Position numbers and translations under genes: made by a program
In this document: positions 16,392 to 22,927 of the stretch, in pieces
Layout: the number at the start of each line of letters is the position of its first letter
Numbering within the stretch: the first letter of the stretch is position 1
Assembly: GCA_017885225.1 (NCBI GenBank)
Contig: JAFNGM010000113.1
Coordinates: forward strand, 31,957-54,883
Source: Syntrophaceae bacterium
Lineage (GTDB): Bacteria > Desulfobacterota > Syntrophia > Syntrophales > UBA2185
DNA: 22,927 nucleotides
Direction: 5' to 3'
The notes under the pieces: model-generated
What the model saw: only the letters and a program-made list of their open reading frames with translations
Told to the model about the DNA's origin: nothing
The model's database searches: none

Positions 16392-18725
16392 TTATATCGC
16401 CTCTTGTAATACCGGGGAGATAATAGTATCGATATACGCCTCTATTTCTTCGGCATCGTCCATCAACAGTGTTCTCCTCAATGCCTCCTTTGCGTCGGCG
16501 TGCGTTACATTTCTTATCAGCTGTTTCATCACGGGCACTGAGGGGGCATTCATGCTCAGTTGATCAACACCCATTCCCAAATAAAGATATGCGCACTTCG
16601 GATTCGCCGCTGCTTCCCCACACACCACCACAGGCTTCTTCACTTTTTTGCACACCGAAACAACCTCCGCAATGGTTGAAATCACCGCAGGATGAAGCGG
16701 ATTGTACAGGGGTGCGACCTTTTGATTATTTCTATCCACCGCAAGGATAAACTGGACCAGATCGTTTGTTCCCACGCTGATAAAATCAGCATACTTTATA
16801 AGTTTCTCCAGAATAATGACTGCTGCAGGCACCTCTATGAGGATACCAATTTTGATGGCATTATCAAAGGGAATATCCTTCTTTTGCAAACGCGCCTTTT
16901 CTTCCTGTAAAATTTTCAGGATGTCTTTTATTTCCCTTACTGAGGAAATCATGGGAAAAAGAATTCTTAACGGGCCGAAGGCTGAGGCTTGTAATATGGC
17001 GCGTATCTGCTCCACAAACACATTCCTCAGCTCAAGGGATACCCTGATAGATCTCCAACCTAAATAGGGATTGTCCTCTTTCGGATAATCAAGGTAGGAG
17101 AGAAATTTATCGCCTCCTATATCGAGGGTGCGTATGGTGACTTCTTTTCCCTTCGCTGCGTCCAATACCCGCCGATAGAGAGTTACCTGCTCATCTTCAG
17201 AGGGAAAGCGCTCTCTCACCAGAAAAGGGAATTCCGTTCTGTAAAGACCGATATGGTCGGCCCCGGATTTTTCCGCCAGCTCAAAATCAGATAAAAGACT
17301 GACATTTGCGCCGAGTTTTACCTCGAAACCATCCCGTGTTTCAGGTCTTAACAGTCTAAATGCCTCAAGCTTTTCACCGTGCCGTGCCTTCTCATCTTCA
17401 AGCCTTTTGTATTCCTTAATAATAATCTCTGACGGATTGGGAAAGATAATGCCGGAGGTACCATCGACGATCAATATATCACCCTCTTGAATCTCTCTCA
17501 GCACAGCCCTGGGAATAATGATCATAGGTATCTCAAAGGACCTTGCCAGAATCGCCACATGGGACGTTTCGCCTCCTTTTGACAGAATGATGCCCTTAAG
17601 ATTCTCCTGCCGCAGGAGGATCAATTCCGCGAGGGACAAACTGGATGCTATGATGATAGTCTTTCTGGAAAATATCCTGTGTTCCTCATCTTCGAGGCCG
17701 AGGAGATTCCTCAATATTCTTCTCCCCACATTTTCTATATCAAAACCCCTGTCACGCAGATAGGGATCTTCCATTTTAGAAAACACCCTCACGTAGTCTG
17801 AAATGACCTCCTTCAACGCATATTCTGCGGCATACTTCTTTTTTATATAGGCGATGATTTTATTCTTCAGGCCGCTGTCACGGAGATACATCAGATATGC
17901 ATGAAAAATACACTCATCTTCTGGTGATAGTTCAGATTTAACGTCATCGCAGAGTCTCACGACCTGATCCTCAGAGCGCTTCAGGGCATTGTTAAGCCTG
18001 ATGATCTCATGATCCACGTCATCGGCTTCATGAAAATATACCTCAGAAAATCCCACCGACTCCCGGAGGTAATGGGCATACCCATCGCCAAACCCGGCGG
18101 ACACAGGTATCCCTTTTACGAGGTCTTTTCCGTCGAGCTGCGCCATCTTTCGTCTTTGTGAATCGGAAACTATCTGCTCTGTCTCATCCGTCTTTTCCAT
18201 CATTATTTTCAGACTTCTGAGAAGATTTGTATATGCCGCCTCACCCGCTATCTGAGAGGCGATCATGGAAAATATGGGAATATCCGATTCATCAATGGCT
18301 GTTTCATCTAATGTCTGAATAACCAATACTCCGAGAATTTCTCCATGATACACGAGAGGCAATCCTAAAAAACTGTGGTACCTCTCTTCACCGCTGCCAT
18401 CGAAATACTTATATCTGGGATGGAGAGCGGGATTCTTTACCAGCACGGGTTTCATATCCTCGAGGACGAGACCCGTCAAACTCTCATGGACACCCATGCA
18501 TATTTTACCGACCATCTCCTCACGCAAACCGACTGTCGCCACCAGGGACAGGCAATTCCTGTCTCCGTCAAAGACATATATGGAACACACATCGACGTAA
18601 AATTTATCTGCAATGAGTTTCGCGATATTATGAAGCGTTTCCGCCGGGCCACTGGAATCTGTGATGATTCTTCCGACATCTTCAATGATAGATATGCTTT
18701 TTTCCTCAAATTTACCTGTTCTCAT
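16392..18725 (-). CDS. ptsP: PtsP, PTS-Ntr enzyme I (GAF plus EI domains)
   Basis: Cytoplasmic phosphoenolpyruvate-protein phosphotransferase of the nitrogen PTS, which takes phosphate from PEP to NPr and then EIIA-Ntr. Start ATG 18725 has AGGA 5 bases upstream; a TTG further up would give 805 aa and looks worse. The 777-aa protein has an N-terminal GAF domain (about 10-165, YVDVCSIYVF, SFLGLPLVYHGEILGVLVIQ), a PEP-utiliser N domain (about 205-330), the swivelling domain with phosphorylated His389 in GGETSHVAILA, and the C-terminal TIM barrel (about 465-740) with GLYRTEFPFL, RTLDIGGDKF, the PEP-site SVGTNDLVQF and catalytic Cys702 in VVCGEAAANP. No ptsO or ptsN gene is in the window, so its partners are elsewhere. 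The GAF domain, as in other PtsP proteins, may sense a nitrogen signal; the ligand is not shown. Confidence 0.96.
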   Translation of the reverse strand: MRTGKFEEKSISIIEDVGRIITDSSGPAETLHNIAKLIADKFYVDVCSIYVFDGDRNCLSLVATVGLREEMVGKICMGVHESLTGLVLEDMKPVLVKNPALHPRYKYFDGSGEERYHSFLGLPLVYHGEILGVLVIQTLDETAIDESDIPIFSMIASQIAGEAAYTNLLRSLKIMMEKTDETEQIVSDSQRRKMAQLDGKDLVKGIPVSAGFGDGYAHYLRESVGFSEVYFHEADDVDHEIIRLNNALKRSEDQVVRLCDDVKSELSPEDECIFHAYLMYLRDSGLKNKIIAYIKKKYAAEYALKEVISDYVRVFSKMEDPYLRDRGFDIENVGRRILRNLLGLEDEEHRIFSRKTIIIASSLSLAELILLRQENLKGIILSKGGETSHVAILARSFEIPMIIIPRAVLREIQEGDILIVDGTSGIIFPNPSEIIIKEYKRLEDEKARHGEKLEAFRLLRPETRDGFEVKLGANVSLLSDFELAEKSGADHIGLYRTEFPFLVRERFPSEDEQVTLYRRVLDAAKGKEVTIRTLDIGGDKFLSYLDYPKEDNPYLGWRSIRVSLELRNVFVEQIRAILQASAFGPLRILFPMISSVREIKDILKILQEEKARLQKKDIPFDNAIKIGILIEVPAAVIILEKLIKYADFISVGTNDLVQFILAVDRNNQKVAPLYNPLHPAVISTIAEVVSVCKKVKKPVVVCGEAAANPKCAYLYLGMGVDQLSMNAPSVPVMKQLIRNVTHADAKEALRRTLLMDDAEEIEAYIDTIISPVLQEAI

Positions 18726-18892
18726 AATTCCTATATCCGTATATTTCTTAAAGCCCACTTCTCTGCGCTTTGGTGTCACGAAGCTACCACGAATTCCGAT
18801 AATGAACAATTACATTCAGCAACATTTATTATTCTCATTCAACATTAGACTTATACCCATGCGAAAGCACTCCTGAGAACATAGCTTTCATT

Positions 18893-18902
18893 CCCCGCGG
18901 GG
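18893..18902. repeat. CCCCGCGGGG palindrome in the divergent ptsP/helicase region
   Basis: A perfect 10-bp GC palindrome in the 209-bp region between ptsP and the helicase gene, which is otherwise AT-rich. It could be a protein-binding site or chance. No clear sigma-70 promoter was found for either gene here. Confidence 0.4.
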
Positions 18903-18934
18903 CAACTCTTTGTCCTATCCATACTATCCAATTC

Positions 18935-21100
18935 ATGATACACATATATGCGAAAAAATTCCCTTCAAACGAGAGTTTATCTATACTCTTTCCAATGGAT
19001 AAGGGAGAAAGAGATTCAACCGGTATGCAGCGGCATCACTCCAAGCGGTTTGCGAAAAATACTTTTCATAGAAGGCGTAAACCGCACGATCATGCGAGGC
19101 TTCAGGCGGATGCGGAACCGCTGCTTAAGGGGATATTCGCAAAAATCGGGAAGCCCGTTTCCACACCATTTACCCCGGATGAATTTCAACTTCATGCCCT
19201 GAAAGCCATTGGAAAAACCGATTGCCTTGTGATTGCGCCCACAGGGTCCGGGAAAACATGGATCGCGGAGCAGGCGATTCTGTCCGTATTTGAGAGGGGC
19301 GGGAGATGCTGGTATGCCTCTCCCCTGAAGGCGCTGACCAATGCAAAATGGGTCGAATTTGGACTCCATTTCGAAAACCGGAATGTCGGTATCTTAACAG
19401 GTGATACCAAAGAAAATGTCGATGCACCGATCATTGTGGGAACGACGGAAATTCTGAGAAACCAGCTCTACGATGTCATGCACCGCGGAGAGGATCTGAA
19501 CTGCGATCTCGTTATTCTTGATGAGGCCCATTTTCTGGGAGACGATGACAGGGGGGTGGGCTGGGAAGAGGTCATGATCTATCTCCCCGTCAGGATAAAC
19601 CTCCTCTTACTGTCTGCTACCATTGGAAACGGTGAAGAAATTGCCGCCTGGCTATCGAAGATACGGGGAAAGGAATGTGTAGTGGTAAGGGAGGAAAAGA
19701 GGCCCGTCCCCCTGTACCCCCTGTTTCTCCACCCTTCCGGGAGAATCATGCCGTATCTGGAAAAGAAAAGACTTTTCAGCAAGATCAGCGAATTCCTCCA
19801 TGAAAAAAAGAAAGGGAAGCCCTATCGTGGCAAGCCCCCCCACTTTGGGGAAATTATCGGAATTTTAGGGAAGTTTCAACTTCTGCCGGCCATCTTTTTC
19901 CTTAAATCACGATCAGAGTGTGATGCCGCCCTGAAAACCTGCGGGAGGCTGCCCGACAATGATGCAGACAATACGTTCCATTATACTCGGGAAGAGCTCG
20001 TATCCCGTTTTCCTTATCTGGAAAACCACAAACAGCTTTACCACCTGAACACTGCACGGGTGGCGTCCCATCACGCAGGACAACTTCCGGCCTGGAAATT
20101 CCTTGTGGAAACAATGATGAAAAGAGGGCATCTCCGCGCCATTTTTGCCACGTCCACCGTCGCCGCAGGCGTAAATTTCCCCGCCAGAACCATTGTCCTT
20201 TTTAATTCAGACCTCTTCAACGGCCGCGAATTCAATCCCTTAAAGGGTACAGAATTTCATCAAATGACGGGAAGAGCCGGGAGACGTGGTCAGGATAATA
20301 TCGGTTTTTTGCTTGTGGTTCCGGGAAGGTTCATGGATATTGACCACATACGGCGTCTTCTCTATAAAAAACCTGAAGATATTATAAGTCAGATAAAAAA
20401 TGATTTTTCCATGGTTTTGAACCTGCTTCTCTCTCAGACACCGGAAGATATCAGGAACATTTTTAAAAATTCATTCGCCATGTACCAACACACCTACAGA
20501 ATAAATAGAGGAGATGAGTTGGCTGAAAGCCATGATCTGTGGGAAGATTTTCTCAAACATTTACATTTTCTCCGAGCGGAAGGATTCGTCAATGAGAATA
20601 ACCGGCTTACGGAAAACGGCTTCTGGGCATCCAAGCTGCGGCTGGACCAACCCCTCCTTATCGCCGAATGTCTGAAACAGCAAGCATTCCCGATGGATAA
20701 TGAAAACCTCCTGGCAGCCATGATCGGGCCTTTTGTCTACGACGGTGATCAGAATATAAAAATAGCAGGCAAAAAACTTTCGCGAAAACTGATCCGTGCT
20801 TACAACCGGGTTCTCTCCACACTGAGACCGCTCGCTGAACGCATGAAGGCCGCGGGATTTTCTGTGTCTCCCCTCTACCTGTGGACATCTGCCGTCCTGT
20901 ACGATTGGGCCAGAGGCGTTGACTGGGATGATATTATCATGGCCGCAGGGCTTTCCGATGGGGATATGGCCATGCTGGTGCTAAGAACCGCCGATAACTT
21001 GCGGCAGATTACATCCCTGAAAGAAACACATCCCGAAATTGCAGCGCTCGCCGTAAAGGCGAGGGAGGCGATTCTGCGAGAACCGGTAATCTTTGAATAG
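18935..21100 (+). CDS. Ski2/HelY-like DEAH-box superfamily 2 helicase
   Basis: ATP-dependent helicase of 721 aa (start uncertain). Motif I is APTGSGKT (101-108), preceded by the Q-motif-like DEFQLHAL (82-89), with motif Ia region ASPLKALTNAKW, motif Ib-like GTTEILRNQL, motif II DEAH (196-199), motif III SAT (227-229), motif V region STVAAGVNFP and motif VI QMTGRAGRRG (443-452). The GAGRRG-type motif VI and the ASHHAGQLPA stretch point to Ski2-like RNA helicases (Ski2/Mtr4/HelY group) rather than RecQ or UvrB types. About 70 residues, partly basic (RRRKPHDHAR), precede the core. ATG 18995 and ATG 19025 (M21, M31) are alternative starts; no clean ribosome site favours any. Its RNA or DNA substrate cannot be read from sequence. 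It has no operon partner on its strand. Confidence 0.88.
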   Translation: MIHIYAKKFPSNESLSILFPMDKGERDSTGMQRHHSKRFAKNTFHRRRKPHDHARLQADAEPLLKGIFAKIGKPVSTPFTPDEFQLHALKAIGKTDCLVIAPTGSGKTWIAEQAILSVFERGGRCWYASPLKALTNAKWVEFGLHFENRNVGILTGDTKENVDAPIIVGTTEILRNQLYDVMHRGEDLNCDLVILDEAHFLGDDDRGVGWEEVMIYLPVRINLLLLSATIGNGEEIAAWLSKIRGKECVVVREEKRPVPLYPLFLHPSGRIMPYLEKKRLFSKISEFLHEKKKGKPYRGKPPHFGEIIGILGKFQLLPAIFFLKSRSECDAALKTCGRLPDNDADNTFHYTREELVSRFPYLENHKQLYHLNTARVASHHAGQLPAWKFLVETMMKRGHLRAIFATSTVAAGVNFPARTIVLFNSDLFNGREFNPLKGTEFHQMTGRAGRRGQDNIGFLLVVPGRFMDIDHIRRLLYKKPEDIISQIKNDFSMVLNLLLSQTPEDIRNIFKNSFAMYQHTYRINRGDELAESHDLWEDFLKHLHFLRAEGFVNENNRLTENGFWASKLRLDQPLLIAECLKQQAFPMDNENLLAAMIGPFVYDGDQNIKIAGKKLSRKLIRAYNRVLSTLRPLAERMKAAGFSVSPLYLWTSAVLYDWARGVDWDDIIMAAGLSDGDMAMLVLRTADNLRQITSLKETHPEIAALAVKAREAILREPVIFE

Positions 21101-21133
21101 TGTTCATGTCAATTGCCATCTTCTTTACTTCTC

Positions 21134-21245
21134 TCGAACCCTGGAATCCTCGACCGCTCGAACCTTTGCGGCGTAAAAGATCGAACTGATATCTTCGCCT
21201 CACTATGAAGAGTCGAAATTCGAAATCACAAATAATCAATGAACT
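21134..21245. repeat. Degenerate TCGAACC-type low-complexity intergenic repeat
   Basis: The stretch after the helicase contains TCGAACC at 21134-21140 and 21158-21164, TCGACC at 21150-21155, TCGAACT at 21181-21187, then TCGAAATTCGAAATCACAAA (from 21213). This resembles the short, decaying TCGAA/CTTGAA-type repeats common between genes in some Desulfobacterota and related genomes. The spacer after ftsZ (11787-11838) shows similar AAAT/GAA-rich character. Confidence 0.5.
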
Positions 21246-21289
21246 CATATGAATTTTCTTTGAATTCCCCTTTTTTTATTATTTGTCGC

Positions 21290-21317
21290 TTGACTTTTCC
21301 GTAAACAATAGGATAAA
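21290..21317 (+). promoter_or_regulatory. Promoter of the tRNA-Glu gene
   Basis: TTGACT (21290-21295) and GATAAA (21312-21317) are separated by 16 bp, close to sigma-70 consensus. The expected start near 21324 leaves a short leader before the tRNA at 21356. Confidence 0.5.
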
Positions 21318-21355
21318 AAGCCCCTCTTAACGAAATAAACCAAAGACGTACAAAC

Positions 21356-21431
21356 GTCCCTATCGTCTAGAGGCCTAGGACACCGGCCTTTCACGCCGGT
21401 AACCGGGGTTCGAATCCCCGTGGGGACGCCA
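21356..21431 (+). tRNA. tRNA-Glu (anticodon UUC)
   Basis: A complete cloverleaf of 76 nt with the 3' CCA encoded. The acceptor stem pairs GTCCCTA with TGGGGAC (21421-21427, one G-T wobble), discriminator G21428. The anticodon stem is CCGGC/GCCGG with loop CTTTCAC, anticodon TTC at 21390-21392, so it reads GAA/GAG (Glu). The T arm contains GGTTCGAATCC. A strong terminator follows 10 bases after the end, and a promoter precedes it. Confidence 0.97.
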
Positions 21432-21440
21432 AACCATATC

Positions 21441-21477
21441 AAGAGGTTAGCGATGATCTTCGCTGGCCTCTTTTTTT
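21441..21477 (+). terminator. Intrinsic terminator of tRNA-Glu
   Basis: Stem AAGAGGTTAGCG (21441-21452) with CGCTGGCCTCTT (21461-21472), two G-U wobbles, loop ATGATCTT, followed by a seven-T run (21471-21477). A textbook Rho-independent terminator. Confidence 0.9.
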
Positions 21478-21603
21478 ATCGGTCAAAAGGCGGAGGCAAT
21501 GAGACGAAAAAATCACAGGGGTCGATAAAACGGAGATTGTTCATAGAATAGCAGTTGATGAGATGACTATATTTGGTAGGCCTGTCATAACCGGATCAAT
21601 GAA

Positions 21604-21635
21604 AGAAAGGCAGAGACCGAGATCCCTGCCTTTCT
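21604..21635 (-). terminator. Terminator of the outer-membrane protein gene
   Basis: AGAAAGGCAG (21604-21613) and CTGCCTTTCT (21626-21635) form a 10-bp stem around a 12-base loop. Read on the minus strand it ends in TTTCTTTC, and it sits 20 bp beyond the gene's stop codon, so it most likely terminates that gene. Confidence 0.6.
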
Positions 21636-21655
21636 CAAATGACCGTTGATAATAA

Positions 21656-22333
21656 TTAGAATCTATACTTTAATCCTAAAGTTACCATGCTTGTCTTATA
21701 ATCAATTTGCGTACCATAATATTCATAGTAATAGTCATGGTCATTGTCATCGTTAGCTTCTGCAGCAAAATAACGATAGCCAATATCCATAGACAAATTA
21801 TTTGTTAAATCAATCTCCACTCCAAGCAATATTTGCCAGGCGAAGACAGTGTCATCATTGCTAAAGGAACGCGTGGCTGATGTTGACGAAAGCGATAAAT
21901 CAAAAGACGAAAATCCAAGACCTGCGCCAATGTAAGGGTGAATTTTTCCTTGTGGATATTTCGCAATTGCATTAAACATAAAATTATTAAATTTTACATC
22001 CCCTTCAACGGTACCACCCCGCGGCAATGTAGTCCTATCGATATCAGGATTTAAATGGCTGAATTCAAACTCAAAAGAGAAATATTTTAGCACGGGTGGG
22101 GTGATACCAAATTTAACTCCAAAAACCCAAGTCTCCTGAACGTTTACATCATATTTATAATCATAATAATAATAATTGTAATCAGAATACCGCAGTGATG
22201 CATCGGGACTGAATGTATAGCCTCCAAAAACACCCACATACCATCCAAGCTGAGCCGACGCGGTATTCAGCGGAAATACGGAGACAGCAATAACGAATAT
22301 AAAAACAGCAAAAGACCGAGCGACCTTTTTCAT
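21656..22333 (-). CDS. Outer-membrane beta-barrel protein with Tyr/Asp-rich loops
   Basis: Predicted outer-membrane protein of 225 aa. The ATG at 22333 lies 7 bases after a perfect AAAGGAGG (22341-22348). A signal peptide (KKVARSF, hydrophobic core, cleavage after ASA near residue 27) is followed by alternating-hydrophobicity strands typical of an eight-stranded OmpA/opacity-type barrel: GWYVGVFGGYTF, WVFGVKFGI, FSFEFEFSHL, FMFNAIAKYP, HPYIGAGLGFS, AWQILLGVEID, LSMDIGYRYF, SMVTLGLKYRF, with the terminal Phe used by the BAM machinery. Two predicted loops are rich in Tyr and Asp: about 49-62 (YSDYNYYYYDYKYD) and about 194-207 (NDDNDHDYYYEYYG). The first is partly encoded by an AT-rich trinucleotide repeat. 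It has its own promoter and terminator. Function unknown; the barrel could be structural, adhesive or sensory. Confidence 0.88.
   Translation of the reverse strand: MKKVARSFAVFIFVIAVSVFPLNTASAQLGWYVGVFGGYTFSPDASLRYSDYNYYYYDYKYDVNVQETWVFGVKFGITPPVLKYFSFEFEFSHLNPDIDRTTLPRGGTVEGDVKFNNFMFNAIAKYPQGKIHPYIGAGLGFSSFDLSLSSTSATRSFSNDDTVFAWQILLGVEIDLTNNLSMDIGYRYFAAEANDDNDHDYYYEYYGTQIDYKTSMVTLGLKYRF
22163..22176. repeat. ATA trinucleotide repeat inside the outer-membrane protein gene
   Basis: ATAATAATAATAAT, about 4.7 units of a 3-bp repeat, encodes most of the YYYY run (residues 54-57) on the minus strand. Because the unit is 3 bp, slippage would change loop length without breaking the frame. Confidence 0.8.
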
Positions 22334-22339
22334 GAGCAA

Positions 22340-22685
22340 TCCTCCTTTGCATCTACGCCATTTGTGAAGTTAGAGAAGTTAAAAAAATCTTGAACTATCC
22401 TCTTCCTTTTTTGTAGTATCTGTCCGCTGCCGGGCTACTTGGTTTTCGCCCAGTGATTGACAAAGAATTTCTTTTTGATGGTCTGAGTTTAAGACAATCA
22501 GTTTTGTATGTCAAGGAGAATGGACGGCAAGAAAGTGCAGCATAAACTTCTTTTAAACCCGACCATCGACAATCCGGAGAAGTATCTGATTTTCGATTAA
22601 TATTCCGTGCCTTAAGCTCCCATATGTGTTATGATTATTCATAATAGAACTGCGACTCCAAGGCACTGCTGCAAAGGGTAAACCC
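22340..22685. other. Divergent intergenic region between the outer-membrane protein and the YVTN protein
   Basis: 346 bp without a gene. It holds the minus-strand promoter of the outer-membrane protein gene (22486-22514) with a leader of about 145 bases, and an inverted repeat TTATGA-TTAT-TCATAA at 22629-22644 about 40 bases before the YVTN gene. No strong + strand promoter is seen; CATAAT (22640-22645) could be a -10 but lacks a good -35. Confidence 0.5.
22486..22514 (-). promoter_or_regulatory. Promoter of the outer-membrane protein gene
   Basis: On the minus strand TTGACA (22514-22509) is followed after exactly 17 bp by TAAACT (22491-22486), a perfect -35 with a 4-of-6 -10. Transcription would start near 22479, about 145 bases upstream of the start codon. 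Confidence 0.6.
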
Positions 22686-22927
22686 ATGAAGAAACATTTC
22701 CTCCTCATTCTTGCAGCCGCTCTCATGACCCTCCCATTGACTTCAAGCGTCCATGCATCCCTCGTTGCCTTTACGTCCAACGTCAGAGAAAACACGATCT
22801 CCCTTATCAATGTGTCCGACGGGTCCGTCCTTGAAACCATTGCTGTGGGCCGGGGCCCTCAGGGCTTGGCCCTCTCGCCTGATGGCAGATATCTTTATGT
22901 GGCCAATCAGCTTGATGACACGATATC
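22686..22927 (+). CDS. Secreted YVTN-family beta-propeller protein (3' partial)
   Basis: The first 80 codons of an exported protein that runs off the right edge. The start ATG follows AAAGGG. A signal peptide (MKKHFLLILAAALMTLPL, cleavage likely after VHA at about 24) leads into a beta-propeller: FTSNVRENTISLINVSDGSV, ETIAVGRGPQGLALSPDGRY, LYVANQLDDTI. This is the roughly 40-residue YVTN repeat (xxVxVGxxPxGlAlSPDGxxLYVAN) found in surface and periplasmic proteins such as S-layer and YncE-like proteins. Full length, number of blades and function cannot be read here. Confidence 0.88.
   Translation, partial: MKKHFLLILAAALMTLPLTSSVHASLVAFTSNVRENTISLINVSDGSVLETIAVGRGPQGLALSPDGRYLYVANQLDDTI

Noticed and set aside
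18375..18848. 157-codon + strand frame antisense to ptsP
   Set aside because: The GAF domain of ptsP on the other strand explains the sequence; no domain or ribosome site on this strand.
21245..21442. 65-codon minus-strand reading frame containing GVPTGIRTPVTGVKGR
   Set aside because: This is the antisense translation of the tRNA-Glu gene, a known annotation artefact; the protein-like text comes from the tRNA.
21356..21477. tRNA-Glu as an integration site for a mobile element
   Set aside because: No integrase and no second copy of the tRNA 3' end is present in the window.
22457..22480. TTGACA on the + strand as a promoter for the YVTN gene
   Set aside because: No acceptable -10 hexamer lies at 16-18 bp and the gene starts over 200 bp further on.
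22553..22840. 95-codon minus-strand frame over the YVTN gene start
   Set aside because: It is antisense to a gene with a signal peptide and clear YVTN repeats.
1..22927. CRISPR array, transposon or phage-derived island
   Set aside because: No regularly spaced repeats, transposase, integrase or phage structural genes were seen on either strand.

Overview
The window is a mid-GC (high 40s percent by eye) bacterial chromosome segment. Its left half is a classic dcw (division and cell wall) cluster. Gene order, the lipid II and divisome gene types, an Ntr-type PTS enzyme I, a radical SAM protein just after ftsZ and TCGAA-rich intergenic low-complexity repeats suggest a Gram-negative anaerobe of the former Deltaproteobacteria (Desulfobacterota, perhaps Syntrophia-like). 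The taxonomic placement is inference. A signal-peptide beta-barrel protein ending in Phe supports a diderm envelope.

Region 1 (1-11769, + strand): murF (5' end outside the window), mraY, murD, ftsW, murG, murC, murB, ftsQ, ftsA, ftsZ. Most junctions are overlaps or gaps under 20 bp; the exceptions are 74 bp at murG/murC and 74 bp at ftsQ/ftsA. MurC, MurD and MurF build UDP-MurNAc-pentapeptide together with MurB, MraY and MurG make lipid I and II, FtsW polymerises glycan at the septum, and FtsQ, FtsA and FtsZ form the divisome. No ddl lies between murB and ftsQ, where it often sits. FtsZ carries two C-terminal-peptide-like motifs.

Region 2 (11770-15843, + strand): after a 221-bp spacer with a stem-loop and two near-identical small palindromes comes a radical SAM protein of the TIGR03960-like type, a secreted TPR protein with a degenerate Ada-like C-terminal domain, an exodeoxyribonuclease III-type nuclease (TTG start) and a GAF/DUF484-like protein. 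The last three genes are tightly spaced.

Region 3 (16081-18725, - strand): ptsP (PTS-Ntr enzyme I with a GAF domain) followed by a small membrane protein. Divergent from it is a Ski2/HelY-like SF2 helicase (18935-21100, +).

Region 4 (21101-22927): degenerate intergenic repeats, a tRNA-Glu(UUC) with promoter and strong terminator, an outer-membrane beta-barrel gene on the - strand with its own promoter and terminator, and the start of a secreted YVTN beta-propeller protein running off the right edge.

No CRISPR array, transposase, integrase, phage gene or recognisable defence system is present. Most of the window is conserved housekeeping content. The less ordinary items are the FtsZ tail, the rSAM/TPR/nuclease/GAF group, and the Tyr/Asp-rich outer-membrane protein encoded partly by a trinucleotide repeat.
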